64,000 nucleotides of DNA from Trichoplax sp. H2 (GCA_003344405.1 NOWV01000009.1:1054001-1118000), one strand, 5' to 3'; counted from the stretch's first letter, positions 12,855 to 26,800 are shown. Numbers and translations: made by a program. The notes: generated by a model not told the origin, from the sequence alone.

Positions 12855-15800
12855 TTAAGAGACTGTAGTTTCTACCTCGATGTTGGTATGAAATCCAACT
12901 ACGTGTACATCACAGTAATCGACGTTTTCGAGATATTTTACCCTAAGTGTCAACAACGCGTCATAAAATTCATCATATGCGAGGGCAGCTTCAATTTCCA
13001 ACTTTGGATCTCTGATTGAAATCCTTGGTTCGATTTGATACCCTTAAAAATTACGCAGCGGTGGCATTAGAAATTATATAATTTCATAAGGTAGAAGTAT
13101 AAGTAGATATAGTTCATGTTTAGATGTACACGTTTTTATTTTCATAACGAAATCAGTCATACCATGTAACTGGTCCCAGAATATATCAGAAGGAGTTTTT
13201 TCTGCCGTTTGTACAACATCATCACACAAGCTCAATTCAATGTCTGTCATATTAGAGACATGATAAGGCTCTTGAGATTCATAGTCATTTATTACGTCTG
13301 AAATTAACAGAAGCCGTTTTAGTACAATGAACTTTATAATTACAATAATTTTACGGAGTTGTTTTAAATCACCTTCCTTTGTTTTCTCAAAAATCTCATC
13401 GATAGTCATGTCCATTTGCGTTAAGTAATTCTTTAAGTGCTTAACGTAGAGTCCGTTGGTATCAAATCCCCTTTCATAAGCCTTAGAACCTCTAATGGTT
13501 CAATGTCATTGAATAGCTAGTTAGTCAGGAAACTAAATATCGCATACTTAATATAATGTAAAATTATTTATTGTATCTTACGAGGAGTAGGCTAAGAAAA
13601 TATTTTGTCCAATATCCGGTAATCTTTCTTCATAGTGACCGACATCTGACTCGTGATCCCGAACTCTACTGTAGATAGTAGTGAAATTTGAACCAAATCG
13701 AGAGTTACGATAAATAAAAACAATAGCTATCAAAAAATTAATTGCATTATTCATAAAATTACCTGGAACCACAAGTATCGCAAAGAAACACAATCCATTT
13801 AGGATCATTTTTGGCAATCAGATGAATTATATCTGGAATAGCTAGGTGTTGGCGAGAATCTAGTATTTCTGGCTTGGCATCAATTGGCGTAAAATATCGC
13901 TTCTCATTAATGTTCAATCCATGTCCAACCAGGTAGATAAAAACATAAGAGTCTTTCCTTATTAATCTATTCATCATAGCTAAAGCTGCTTCTGCTTCTT
14001 CCAGAGTAACGTCAACCAATGTCATCACTTTAAAATCCAACTCAGTCAGTTGTTTGCTCATTACAAGAGCATCATGAAGGCAGTGATTTAATTTTTGCGG
14101 ATTATACAAGTAATTTTGATTGCACAGAATCAATGCATACTTCGCAGTAGCTAAAAGTCATACAAGTATTGCAGAAATAATAAAAAAAATTGCAAGGTCA
14201 TCTTACGTCAAAAGTATGATTAAAACAGTAGTATAAAGAATAGAATATATCCTAACCCATATGCAATGATGGATTATAATATCCATACTCGTCTTCAGCA
14301 ACTATAATAAGAAATTATATTCACAGTTTAATAAACATCTCAATTGGTATACAAAGCAAACAGTAATTTTACAGAGGGACTACGGTTATAAGCTGGGAAA
14401 GTACATTACTGGCAGTTCAGAACTGAGAAATACAATGGATATGGGTAGTATTCAATTTGATACTTTTACTTTAGCACACTTATAGCTTTGTGAAGGGTCG
14501 TGTAAAAATTAACAAATTTTATTTAACATAGACCAATATAATTTATTTAATGGTGGATATTTAGCATGACAAAATTATTAATCAGTTATGATAATTGTTA
14601 GTATCAATGTCATTAAATTTTAAGTTTAATGTAGATCAGCATATTTAATATACCTTTTCGAGGTATGTCAGCAAATTGAGGTAATTTTTGATGGTAATGT
14701 CTGCCGGACTCTGCGGGATGTGGGATAGCCTCTGGAAATCCCACATCTAAGGAATCGGAAGGAGTAGCAGTATTGTTAAAAGGAATAGTTGTATAAAAAT
14801 ATCGATAAATGTCGAATGAGTCGTTAATTTAGGTGTACGTAGAGTTAAATTACAGCTAGCATTATTAATAATTGCTGAGTCTGTAACTATGTCTTACTGT
14901 TTATAAAGAGATAATACTCAGAATTTTATGCTATAAGAATAATGCATGGTTTCATATGCTTACTTTCCTCCGAATTTGAACTTGCTAAGCTATCGTAATC
15001 GTAGTGGTCATCTTTGAATGAAGAAAGAATAATAGTTACTTTGATATCTAATCTTTTCATGAGCCATATGTACATATTGCACTATGATCTGCTTAAAATA
15101 CCGTACTACACTCTTGTATTTCTACGCTTGCATTCATGACATTATAAAATTGATGATGATTGAGATGTGTTAGCAGAAAGCGTCAAAATGTATATCATGA
15201 ATTTTATCACTTCCAATGAGCCCTTAAAATTATAGCATGCTTGCTTTTAGTTCCTAGATTAAACCCTTGCGCCATACTGATGTGAATTGAGCAATAATAA
15301 GGTATCGTATGATGAAAGTATTTTTCGTGAATACAACTCTAGTAGACAGTCTAGAAGTAACTGGAAATACTATACATGCGGAAGTAATACTGGGGCTGCA
15401 AAACTGTTTATTTACTATGTGTAGTAACAGAAAAGTAAAGGTAGAATGTTAATTCCTTAAGCTATTGCAGCTGATTAATTTTTACTTAATTGATAGGCGA
15501 TGTATTTTATTACGTGTACACATTCCTGGAAGAGTAACAATAAGGTATATATTGAATTACTAGGAGTGTATTAACACCATTGGATAAAAATACTAAGATT
15601 TACTGTAATAATATTATCGGTTGTATTAATATCTAATTGAATTATATGTGAAGTATTAGCAAACACGTCAATCTAACCATAATCATCAAAGAGAACTGGA
15701 TTTCTTCCACTATCGGAAATAAATTCGACGTAGGTACTCCGGGAGCGTCTCATGATTTTTCCATTTGACACGATACATAAATACTCTCCGTTGTAAGTAT

Positions 15801-18800
15801 GATCACCATTACGTATTTCTAATTTACTGATATTATATTGCGATGCAATGCCATCTTTATACCACTGATATCGAATTACGCCTTCGTTGCTTTGAGCAAT
15901 GCATTCTAGAGTTAAATTACGCCCTCGATGTATTCTTATAGGCTTTGATTTTGGCTGGACGGCAAAAATAATAGGATCTAAAAATGTTGAAATGATGTTA
16001 AGCAGGGCATAAATAACTTTTTTTACAGGATAGAATTTTACATGTAATAGCAACTTAAGACTTTTAGTTACATCTCGTATCACAGTTATCCTCATTCTAA
16101 TACTGTATAGTATATAGTACAGTACTGTACTAGCAGTGTTTGGTGTTATGTCATATTTACCGTATACCTACAGTATTAGCGATCACTAACAGTCTTGAGA
16201 TTTAACGCAACATTATAATTCAAAAATTGTGCTAGTTATTTCATAAAATCAGTAGAACGTACTGTATATTGATCATTACTGTCTCAGAACGAGAGCAGAG
16301 CGATAAGCAAGGGACTTTTCATAAGTCTCCGAGTTTAATCTGTGAGTACAGACATCATTCATTGAAGTACTGTACAACTTCATTAAGAGGCTCTGTTTTT
16401 ATACTGGTACTAATTATTAAATCAATTCTTCTCCTGGTCATCAACATGAAGCACGCGTTATAAAATACTGTAAAATGCTGAGTTTGAAATTCAGGTTATG
16501 ATCGGAAAAGGACCAAGGGCAATATTACGAGAATCTTATCTAGCACAATAAATAAATTGTTTTTGAAAACAAATTGAACAATAAATTGTTGAAACTTTTT
16601 CTAACTGACTATTACTGTAATCGACTACATTAGATCATATGTCAAGAATCCTGACGTCAGAGTGCCATTCAAATCATCAAAATTTAATACGCTGTTTCTT
16701 GTAATAATTATATCGAAAGTAATAAATTATAATCATTCCTGCCAACACATGTATTGCTATCTAAATCCCGTAAAATGGACCTATAGACTGTGTGTACATC
16801 GTAAAGCGTGGTAAAATACTACATCATCGAGATTCAATTAAATAAGTTTCGGAAATAAAATTGGTAGTGAAATGAGTCTAGACTCTCGGATGATTGACTG
16901 GTTAGTAAATTACGCCTATAATAATTATAATGAAACTATCGGTCTGTACTGGAGTTACTAGTTAGCGGATTACTGAACGTGCACCACAGTATCATAAGAC
17001 ACATCTGTGTACGAGAATTATACTTGTATACAGTGCAAGTATTGTCATTTTACACAAAATCCTATTTAAATGAATAATGTTGGCTTTTAGACAAACAGTA
17101 AAATTTCATCTCATAGCGAGACAACGATAGCTATAAGCGCAACAGTATAACCAGAGTAAGTAATACGTATACTGGATGATACTATAATATTCAATGATTG
17201 ATTCCAAGATGATCAAGGGCATTCAAGGTACTGAAGTAAAAGGTGAACTAGTCAACCAAAATATATCGTTGGACAAATGTATACGAGACTAATGTCGAAA
17301 TATTACGCCCATTAATAGAATAAGTGGTTATTAATGATAATAACAATACAAATCTTGAAAGTTTCTGAAACTACTACTGAATCAATTATAAATAACTGAT
17401 CACTATGAGAGTAGCTTGCGATTAAATATAAGGCTATCTAGTCAGAAAATTTCTGATTTCACCAATAAAGCAACTATAGCGTAAAGTATAACAGTACTGT
17501 ATGATTAAACTACCGTAGAATTGAACTACAGTAGATCCATTATACGATGTTGAAATGAAAATAAAACTCAAAGTATACTTGTTTGGTTATGACGATGGCT
17601 TAATGGCGCGTGTATAAAAGTGGTTGGTTTTCTTTTGACAGTATGCACGTCAATATGGAATCGTATTTTCGCTGCAAGAGTAAATCGGAATATATCGGTT
17701 GTCGGGTAGTAATGCATTAGTAATATCACGAACTACTAACATAGCGGTATTTTAGTTTAGCTCATGGTCTATGACTTTAAAAATGATTAAAAATATACTT
17801 TCAACGAGAATCAATCTATAGTATTACTGCAAGAGAATACCTTCTATGACTGATCTACGCCTGATTTATCTTTCCTTTTTTAACTCCAAGCCTGATCGAT
17901 CGAAGTGCAAGTTTGCTATACACATACGAGTATTGATTTTTAATGTCGTTGGAATGTTCGGGTTTGGGATTGACCATGAAAGTCAATCTCGATGAATATC
18001 ATATTGTACAATAATAGTACTACGTGATCAAGCAAGTACACGGAAGTTAGTATGGGTTCTCTTTTTTTCCTTTGTTTTACTTATCAAGTAAAATAAATGT
18101 AATAGCAAATCATTCAATACCAGTGTAAAAGATCGACATGTTAGATCATGGAGTCTCTACCTTTGCCGACAAGTATTGCAATATTTTCGATTTATGAAAA
18201 ATGGACATAAGCATCATCAGTACAATGCACAAGTACAGCATCGATGATGATTTCTAGGGTAAGAAGTAAGTTGCTACTTTAACTGATACTCAATATTATC
18301 GATTGATCCATTTGTAGGAGTCCCTTCTGACTTTGAGTAATAAAAAGACTGTTGTTGAGACTTGGCTGTGGCGACGTAAGTGGTACATTGGCACAGAGGG
18401 AAAGGATTAAAGTAGTAATATCAAGCATTCAACTTACAGTAGTTTAGTAATTCTTTACAGGCATCTTGATTTTCAATACTTGATAAGTAGGAAAACAATT
18501 CATCAACCGTCATCAATTGAGAACCATAATAACGTAGTATTCCATAAGCAGGATCTGGAGATCGATGTAATTCGTTGAGTTGGGCATTACTTATTTGATA
18601 CTTTTTTACAGCTTGGACGAGTACTTGCCAATTGCGCTTGACATCATCAGTATTATCCAATATTGTGCATAATGGTTGCTTAATATGGTAAGGCATTTCA
18701 TGAAGGAAATTGGGTTGATAATCATAGGTTGCATTCCAGATACTTTGCAACTCCATTTTGGATTGATCGGTAGTCCGTGAATGGTGGGGTAGTAAAGGAG

Positions 18801-18894
18801 GAGAAACTGGATTGAAAATGATCAAGTCTGTTGACTCAATCGATACCACAGCAGAGGTAAACGATAGATCGGTTAAAAAGAATGCCGCGTTCAA
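12855..18894 (-). CDS. MALT1: MALT1-like paracaspase (death domain, Ig, caspase-like), 10 exons, about 625 aa
   Basis: Paracaspases are arginine-specific cysteine proteases that act with BCL10-type adaptors upstream of NF-kB. Exons: 18894-18438, 15977-15678, 15011-14964, 14746-14654, 14301-14257, 14150-13763, 13668-13582, 13491-13355, 13297-13163, 13042-12855; all phases close. Order of domains: death domain (about residues 60-150, from IKQPLCTILDN), one Ig domain (about 155-250, CIAQ, YQWYKDG, GEYLCIV), an acidic/Tyr-rich linker, then the caspase-like domain. The catalytic His lies in YLVGHGLN (about 391) and the Cys in FLCDTCG (about 441). AYSSGSKAYERGF and the following block match the p10-like part, and SDIFWDQLHGYQIEP leads into an Ig3-like tail. 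Human MALT1 has two Ig domains before the protease; only one is found here. The start is ambiguous: an ATG at 18756 in good context would shorten the N-terminus by 46 residues. The first intron is about 2.5 kb. Confidence 0.88.
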
Positions 18895-21046
18895 TGGTTA
18901 ATTTCACAGGTTGAAAAGTACCTAATAGTACAGTACGAAGTACATCCACTTGAATACAATCCTTTAGGCCTAAAACAATTTGAAGGCAGCGTGAAAAGGA
19001 AACATCAAATGGCTCAAATTCTCCATTAAACGTTTGTTATTTTGGCGTGTACGCCGTACAGTTTGATGCTTGTTTAATGCCTTTATGGGCTTGGCCACCC
19101 AATCTATTATACTGTACACGTCATTTAGGACTGAAAATCTCTATGGGAACTCACCGTATTGAAGGTATGTAGACTAAGTCACAAGCCGATTTGGCCCTAC
19201 AACGACTACCTTGTTCATCTCGCATACATTGATACTATCCCCAACCTCATGTATAGGCTACAGTAAACGCTGGGGTTGTTCCCTTCCGCATCCTTTGTGT
19301 TAATTGATTTTAATCGATGGAAAGTGATTTATAGCGCCTGGTCATGTAGAAAATAACTGATTTTGTATGGCTTCTAGGCTTGACCAGGAACTGAAACAGA
19401 AAACCAAGTCCTATCGACAGCGGGCTTTATGTTGACCGCGTTGTCTTACTTCCTTGATTGGGGAGCATCATCAGTAAATGTAAAATAATCTATATACAAG
19501 TCTTAGTAATAGTCATCCTCGTCGATGATAGACGTGATAGAAATAGAATACATTGACTGTATTATTCCAAGTATACTTCCTTGATTGGGGAGCATCATCT
19601 TTAAATGTAAAATAATCTATATACAAGTCTTAGTAATAGTCATCCTCGTCGATGATAGACGTGATAGAAATAGAATACATTGACTGTACTATGCCAAGTA
19701 TACTTGATTTAGGAGCATCATCAGTAAATGTAAAATAATCTATATACAAGTCTTAGTAATAGTCATCCTCGTCGATGATAGACGTGATAGAAATAGAATA
19801 CATTGACTGTACTATGCCAAGTATACTTCCTTGATTGGGGAGCATTATCTTTAAATGTAAAATAATCTATATATAAGTCTTAGTAATAGTCATCCTCGTC
19901 GATGATAGACGTGATAGAAATAGAATACATTGACTGTACTATGCCAAGTATACTTGATTTAGGAGCATCATCAGTAAATGTAAAATAATCTATATATAAG
20001 TCTTAGTAATAGTCATCCTCGTCGATGATAGACGTAATAGAAATAAAATACATTGACTGTACTGTGCCAAGTATATCGTATCCGGTAAAGTGTTGAAGAG
20101 GTTGTGATGGAGACGTTAAAACCCCCTACGAGTAGAAATCGAATCAATAGTGGCCGATTGTAATACTGTACAATGCAGATCAAAAGAGCCTCTACTGGGT
20201 GTGATGGAGGTAAAATTACAACGCGTATTTCACAAGCTACGATCTTGCAAGTGTTGCTAAAACGGAGACGTAATTTGAGTTTCAAGCAGTCACGTCTTCT
20301 ACTCTAACTCTCTTACTACAGTAGTTTAAGACTGCAATAACACCAGCTATGATGGTAATTCAAATGACCGGTTTAACCGCTCAACACTACACCTGTTTAC
20401 GGTTAAGTAAGAGTATTTCCCTTCAAACTCCCTGTCAAAGATACAGAAATAGTCAAAAAGTACACTTATTGTGCAGCAATAATGCTACGCTTTCTCCTCA
20501 TTGCAGAATTCTGTACAAGCTGCACAATCTCACAAAACTTGATTTGACAAAGTTTGTGAAATGGAATAATTTTCGGCCAATTTATAATACACAAGGTTCT
20601 GGACAAAACAGAAATCGATTATCTTTAGCGTTCATTGAATAAATTACCTTCCCATTCCTATTAATTAAATAAATAAAATTGAAAGCATAAGTTCAACCAT
20701 AACGACTATCGTTATTCCACTTGTGGTGGACTCTAATGTCGTAAGACCATAGAGTTAATATGCATAAAAGACTCCTGACTCATGGACTGTACTGCACAGT
20801 ACACTATACATTACTGTACGCCCAGTGTATTGTACTGCCATACTGTTTTATATACTATATGGGACTGGTCTCTATAGAGACCGATGCTCGAAAAACCAGC
20901 AACAACTGCCAACTGCAGCCAGTGATTTAGATCAACGCGGTGCTCTTAAGTAGTAAACTATAAAATAATAAAAGGCAAACTCAGCTATCCATCTTGACAG
21001 CAAGATATAGATATCGATAGCTCTAGTCTTAATAACTCCTTTAAAA
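18895..21046. promoter_or_regulatory. Divergent spacer between paracaspase and DNAAF4
   Basis: This 2.1 kb spacer separates two divergent genes and so should hold both promoters. It contains the tandem repeat array at 19447-20070 and TACTGTA-type palindromic clusters near 20780-20850. A 97-codon open frame at 20349-20642 has no splice context or family features and is not called. Confidence 0.45.
19447..20070. repeat. Tandem array, about 125 bp x 5, with a dimeric higher-order pattern
   Basis: Five near-identical units share AGCATCATC, AAATGTAAAATAATCTATAT, AGTCTTAGTAATAGTCATCC and GATGATAGACGTGATAGAAA. Units start near 19448, 19577, 19705, 19829 and 19953. Two variants alternate: TTGATTGGGGAGCAT followed by CTTTAAATG, and TTGATTTAGGAGCAT followed by CAGTAAATG. 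Units 2-3 and 4-5 therefore look like duplicated dimers of about 250 bp. Near-perfect identity indicates recent expansion or gene-conversion homogenisation. Confidence 0.9.
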
Positions 21047-23504
21047 ATGCCTATTTTAGTCAAGGACTATACATGGAAAGAGAGTGAAACTGCGGTTATT
21101 ATCACTGTACCGTTAAAAGGTGTTAAAGCTAATAAAGTCGACGTCTTCAGCACTGATCAATACATAAAGGCACGTAAAATCTGCAACATTTCATTCATTG
21201 ATTATATTCTTATATGTTAATGATGCTCGTAATCATCGTATGTACATCATTTCATAATCAACTAATCCTTATAATGATTAACTTAACCTTGGTTCTATGA
21301 AAGCTATAATATCAGTCTACTATTTTGTATTAAATGGAAATAATGAACCTAATCTAGTCTTCCTCAATGAAGTCATTAGAGGCATGATTGAAAAAGAGAA
21401 ACGTAACTGCATACCGATATCGATATTTTGCATTATACCATATATACGAATGCAGTTTATTAAGACAAAATTATCGAGCAGATATATGCTTAAATACGCT
21501 CAGACCTAGTACGCGTATAAATACCAAAAAGAATAGTCATGCAATTAATTTGGGGACTAATATTAAGCGTGGAATATCCGCTATAGAACCGCATTTAACC
21601 TATCTTGAATTGAGCTATTTAGTAAAAAATCATAAATATATTTCATTAAGCTTATACAAAAGAAAAAATAAATTTACATCTGCTTTCATATGCGTATTCT
21701 CCTTTGTTAAAACCGTCGTATCTTCAATTCGAAATTATCTTCCAACAGGTGAGCTATCCTCCATACTTGTTTGAGATATACCTATTAGCACCTATAAATG
21801 AAGAAGTGAGTGGTTGCAAAGTTGGCGACGGAGCTGTTGTCTTTACTTTAGAAAAGTTAGAGCACATTGTATGGGGCAAATTAACAGATGTTAATGAAAA
21901 TGACAAGGAAGCATGGAAAGAATTACGTCAACATGCTGTAGAAAAAGCTCATGAAAAAGTAACAAAAGATGAAGAAGAAAAGGCAAAGAAAAAACGAGAA
22001 GAACACCAAATGGCTATTAAACGACAGATTGAAGTAGATACTATGCACTTTTTCTATATTGAACTATTAAAGTATCCTATAATATAATGACCGTCCATTT
22101 AATCGATTTAATAACTATATTGTGATACATACATAGTTAGAAAGTGAAGAAAAGAAACGTGTTGAACAAGTGAAAGAAGCAGAGCGTCAAAGAACCACTG
22201 AAGAAATTGAATATTGGAAAGAAACAGACACATATCACTCTAAACAAGCTAGGAATGGAAAGAATTCAAGTAATAAATCAAATTTTAGGATTATGTCTAT
22301 CCATAAATGAATTTTCATAATTTTCTTTATATACATGTATTTTTTCAAACTACACAACTATAATTAAATTAAATGCTTACTTACATCACTCGCTGATCAA
22401 TTTTAGTTTTTGAAGATAAAGACAAGATACCGTTACCTAGAAGTAGTGGATCGATTCAAGTCAAATTTACTTCTCGAACATTTCCAACTGCTGCTCGGGA
22501 ATCTAAAGCACAGGAAGAACAGGAGGTAACATTTAAAAAATAAGACTTTTATATGCTTTCAAGGTGAATTTATACTTTGGTAACGTAGTTGAATGGTACT
22601 CATAAATTAATTTAATATGGTGATTAGTTAATTAATTAATATGATGATTTCATAATGTTTAGTGGCTGGATAAAATAGCTGCTGCAAGAAGACCAAAAGG
22701 AGATGGAAGTGAGAATCCTGAAGAAAGTGATCCAATGTGGCTTAAAGATAAGGGAAGGTTGTATTAAGTCATTTGAATGTAATTCTTTTAAATCGCCTCA
22801 TCTGATAAATCAGAATATTTATACTTGTTTATAATATATATATTCTTTCTAGTTCTCTATTCAAAGCTGGCGATTATGTTTCTGCAATAAATGCGTTCAA
22901 TGAAGCAATTAGACTAGAACCAATTTTACCATCGTACGTTCAGTTATGAAATCGTCACTTAATGATATCGATTACTACACATTTGCAATGGTATTATGCT
23001 TGCGTTACTGAATAATTTTTACCTCTCATTGTTTTAGGTTATACTTAAATCGATCTGCGTGTTTTTTAAAGATTGGAGACTATCCGTATTGTATCGAAGA
23101 TTGTTGCAAGGTTAGTACGTTTATCACGAGCCTATCATGAACTAGATAAGATCAATTCTTTGAGAATTAAATAGCATTTATTTGTTTTTAGGCTCTTGAA
23201 AGGCTGACTCCACCAGTGCCTGCTAACGCCGCACAGAGGTCAAAAGCCTACGTACGGCGTGGAACAGCTTACTTTAAGCTAGAGTTATATGTCGATGGTA
23301 ACTCAAAATAACTTAAGCAGTTTGAAAACTTGTAGTCACAGTTCACCTCTTTATCTATTTTCTTTATTTGTTATCATAGCTTTACAAGATTATGACCAAG
23401 CAATCAGCCTCGATCCTGACAATGAAGGCCTTAAACAGGATGCTGATATGATTAGAAAAATTATTCAGGGATCAAATCCATCAGACGAAGATACAGTCGA
23501 ATGA
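21047..23504 (+). CDS. DNAAF4: DNAAF4 / DYX1C1 dynein assembly factor (CS/p23 + TPR), 9 exons, 379 aa
   Basis: DNAAF4 is a cytoplasmic co-chaperone that works with HSP90 and other DNAAFs to preassemble axonemal dynein arms. Exons: 21047-21169, 21749-22033, 22137-22269, 22407-22525, 22663-22757, 22853-22933, 23038-23110, 23192-23297, 23380-23504. Phases close and give 379 aa (human 420). The N-terminal CS/p23 domain spans about residues 1-85 ([37 protein letters not shown]). It is followed by a charged coiled coil (about 95-165), the linker [15 protein letters not shown], then TPR repeats (about 250-375: [55 protein letters not shown]). The ending AISLDPDN...[11 protein letters not shown] resembles the human C-terminus. 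The first intron starts with GC, not GT: the phase and the conserved IKVSYPP junction require AAG|gcacgt. The gene lies tail-to-tail with GCP4. Confidence 0.95.
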
Positions 23505-23808
23505 TGTTCCAACCAAATACTTGGTGCAACTATTTGTATGCAATTACATACTGTACAGTAACTGTATATTAATTATATAAAGTTTCTATAAATGCGTAGT
23601 TATTTAAATCCATAGCAGTTTGTAGTGCTTCATAATAGATATTACAAACGAAAATAAAATTTATATTACAGTAATTTGCAATTACATAATTATCGTTAGT
23701 ATAATATGACATTGTGTATTATACGTGAAATAACGTCATTATGGTAATGTAAACTTTCAATGTTTATCAAAGATGTTAGATAACACTTTTGTTACAGACA
23801 AGTAGCAG
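23505..23808. other. Short convergent spacer between DNAAF4 and TUBGCP4
   Basis: About 300 bp separates the two stop codons, so the 3' UTRs must be short or overlap. The stretch is AT-rich, with no gene or distinct element recognised. Confidence 0.6.
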
Positions 23809-26800
23809 TTATGAGAGACCTGTACTTGAGCTAAAGAATTTGTTAAAATCAATTCGTAACAACAATTGTGATAAATGCGGACTGGCTTGATGGCTTCTGA
23901 CACTTGAAAGAATTTTTAATAATAGCGAAGTTTGACGTTCGAAACACTTGTAAGAGAAATATGAATAAAATGAATCAAAACAACAGTTGCAAATTTAATT
24001 GCAATATGAACTATAAAAATCGAGGTTACCTTTGATATTTCATCAAATTCTTCTGCGCTTGATTCTAATACTTCGTCACTTTGGCGATTGACAAATGCAC
24101 AAAATCGCTGACAAAGATTAAGAATTTCATCTAGGCAGTGTGACACCTAGTTTGTTTTAATGAATTCAACGCCATTATTACAGATTTCTCAATCATAACT
24201 AAATAGCTTTTATATAACAAGAATTAAAAGAATATGAAATTTTTTACCGGTTTCAACAGACGAAAAGATTGCCCAACAAGAGCACTTATAAATTGATCAT
24301 GAGCTATTCGAACGTGCTCAAAATCTTTCGTTGATTTTATTTTATCCATCAGGATAGTAAATTGCCCTTCTAAAACGTCAACCTATTGCAACAAATGTTA
24401 CGGATATCACTTCATACTCTACTCTACGTTTTATCCGCTATATTGATAACATACTTGCAAATAGTATTGCAGATTATCCACAAGAAAAGCCATATGATTT
24501 CTGAGATTCCAAATGTTGCGAAATTGAGTTTGTTCTTGCCATTCTTGTCGTTTCTGCATTTGCAATTTCCAACAGTGCTGAAGCTCAAGTTGTATTCTAT
24601 TTACAGAAATCAGGAAACGAAATAGCACGTTGTACCTAAAGTTAAAAGACAGTAATTTCTGGTTGAGTATATCTTGCATATTTTAGCATAAAGGAGCCAA
24701 AAGATGTAATAGAAGGCTATCCTACTTTTCTAGAATGGGTTTAGTCAGTATGAGTTGAAGAGGCCACTGAACATTATATTGTAAATTTAGACATGTCCAG
24801 CCACATTCTGCTTCCTCTCTATCACTCTCTTGCTGTTCTATTGGTATATCTACAATGATGTAAAGTCGTTAATTGATCTATTATACTTTGATGTATAGAA
24901 TTAAGTGCGACATTTAATAGTAAATCTTAGAGCAAATCATCATCCTGCGTATTACAGACTTTTTTGCTCTACTTCCGGCTGAATAATTTTCAGGTGAAAT
25001 TGGCTAAGAAAGTCTTCATCTGGTAATATAATCTATAATAATTCATATAAAGTATGCAGTATATACGCGTATGTTAGGTGTAAGAGACTATTATATTGGC
25101 ACTGCAATATATAAAGATAGTATGCGGTTACAAAAATAGATAGTCAACCTTATGAGCAGCTTGCTGAAAAGCAAGATTAAGATCTGCAATAGAAATAAAA
25201 GAGCTTTAGGTAAATATCTTGAACATGGACTACCAGCTAGAAATTTGTATACGATATATACTCTATGTACAAGCGTACGTGTGACCTGATTTGGATATGT
25301 TTACATGTATCTAATTTACCATGTTCTATGATCGTAGATGGAGGTTTCTTTAAAAAATCATTGCATTGATCGATAAAAGCTAAAAATAACTCTCCACGAC
25401 CAAGTAGGAAAAATTCTTTTAGAATCTAAATTTTAAGAAATTACACATATTTATTACACAAGGCTGATGATGTAATGCTTGAAAGACGTATGTTGTTGCA
25501 ATTAGCTATATGAATCTCTATTCTGGTTACCTTAAGATGATCTACAAGGTTAGCGTCATCTACTACGATCCGCCATAGGCTCTAATTTTATGTAATATTA
25601 ATTATACACATCGGCAATTAGTAAGATGCTGATTACAGTAACCAATTTTCATGATTTACCTCTGCTACAGTTGAGCGGATTTCGTCAATAACTTCTTCAA
25701 AAACACTCAGTGAAAATACTTGTTGTGAGCTTAAACTCTTCAATCTTACGATAATCTCGTTCATCTTATCTCCGTATATAGAGTTTAATTCTGAAGCAAT
25801 ATCAGTTAATGTGGAGAAACATTACTAAGTTGATTACATGAACTATCGCTACTAATCTAGAATCAAGTGATCGATTTACCTCCGTTATTAAGTAACGATA
25901 GCTCCCTAGCGTTTTCAAAAATACGGACCGATTCACCAATAAATACAATCTAGTGAACAGGATAAGAGGCTAAGAGCTCTATTGTATTATTTAGCCAACC
26001 GTTGTGCTATATTGCACTATCTAATAACACTGTTAATAAATATTCTTGCAATACATACTATGTATCATCGTTTTCTGTACCTTATCTGCTATCCGTGGTG
26101 GAATGTGAGCTGGTAATACTTCAGATCTAAGTGTGTATCGAAGATATTTAAATTCCTTCATAATTCGTACAGATTCCTATTTAATGAAAACGGGTTCAGG
26201 TTATACGGAAACATAGTGATTGATAATGAGAAAGTAATAATGTCGTTTATTTAATGAAATAGAATAAAGAGTTTGCATTAGATTCCTACACTATCTACAA
26301 TTTCAATTAATTCTTGACCAGAGGCGGTACTATGATCAAGGTTCGAGTCACTTTCATCTTGGTCCAACGGCCTGGCTTGGCAAATGAAAAATTCTTCATA
26401 GCGATCAACAATGAATCCATGTAGTAGCCATGTCGATAGTTGTTTACACATTGCTTTATAGCAAGTATTGATTATTCTGTATTTCAAATGGTACGTGCAT
26501 ATCGATTAATAAAACGGTATAAGCTTAGAGAAAATGAGGTTGAATGTTTTCAACATATAATATTAAGCCGTAAATAACATTACAGTAAGTCATATCAATG
26601 CTAATTAACCGTTGTTGATATACTACAATATGTATATTATTATATTATATTTTTACACGACTGTCTTCCTTTTTTAGTACATACATTTGAAGGCAATCTT
26701 CAACAGATTTAATTCCGCAGTTTTGCTGTTGATATAAAAGATCAAAGATCCGACAGCCATAGTACTGTAAATCGGCACAAACAGATAGTAACATAGTCAG

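Noticed and set aside
20349-20642. 97-codon open frame in the spacer upstream of DNAAF4.
   Set aside because: No splice context, no domain, composition typical of chance frames.
24880-24945. A frame in GCP4 reading DDDLL, then TAA, then DLLLN, resembling the human DDDNLLPLL segment and suggesting a nonsense mutation.
   Set aside because: The true exon is 25032-24956, which reads ILPDEDFLSQFHLKI in the right place and phase. The look-alike lies in the following intron.
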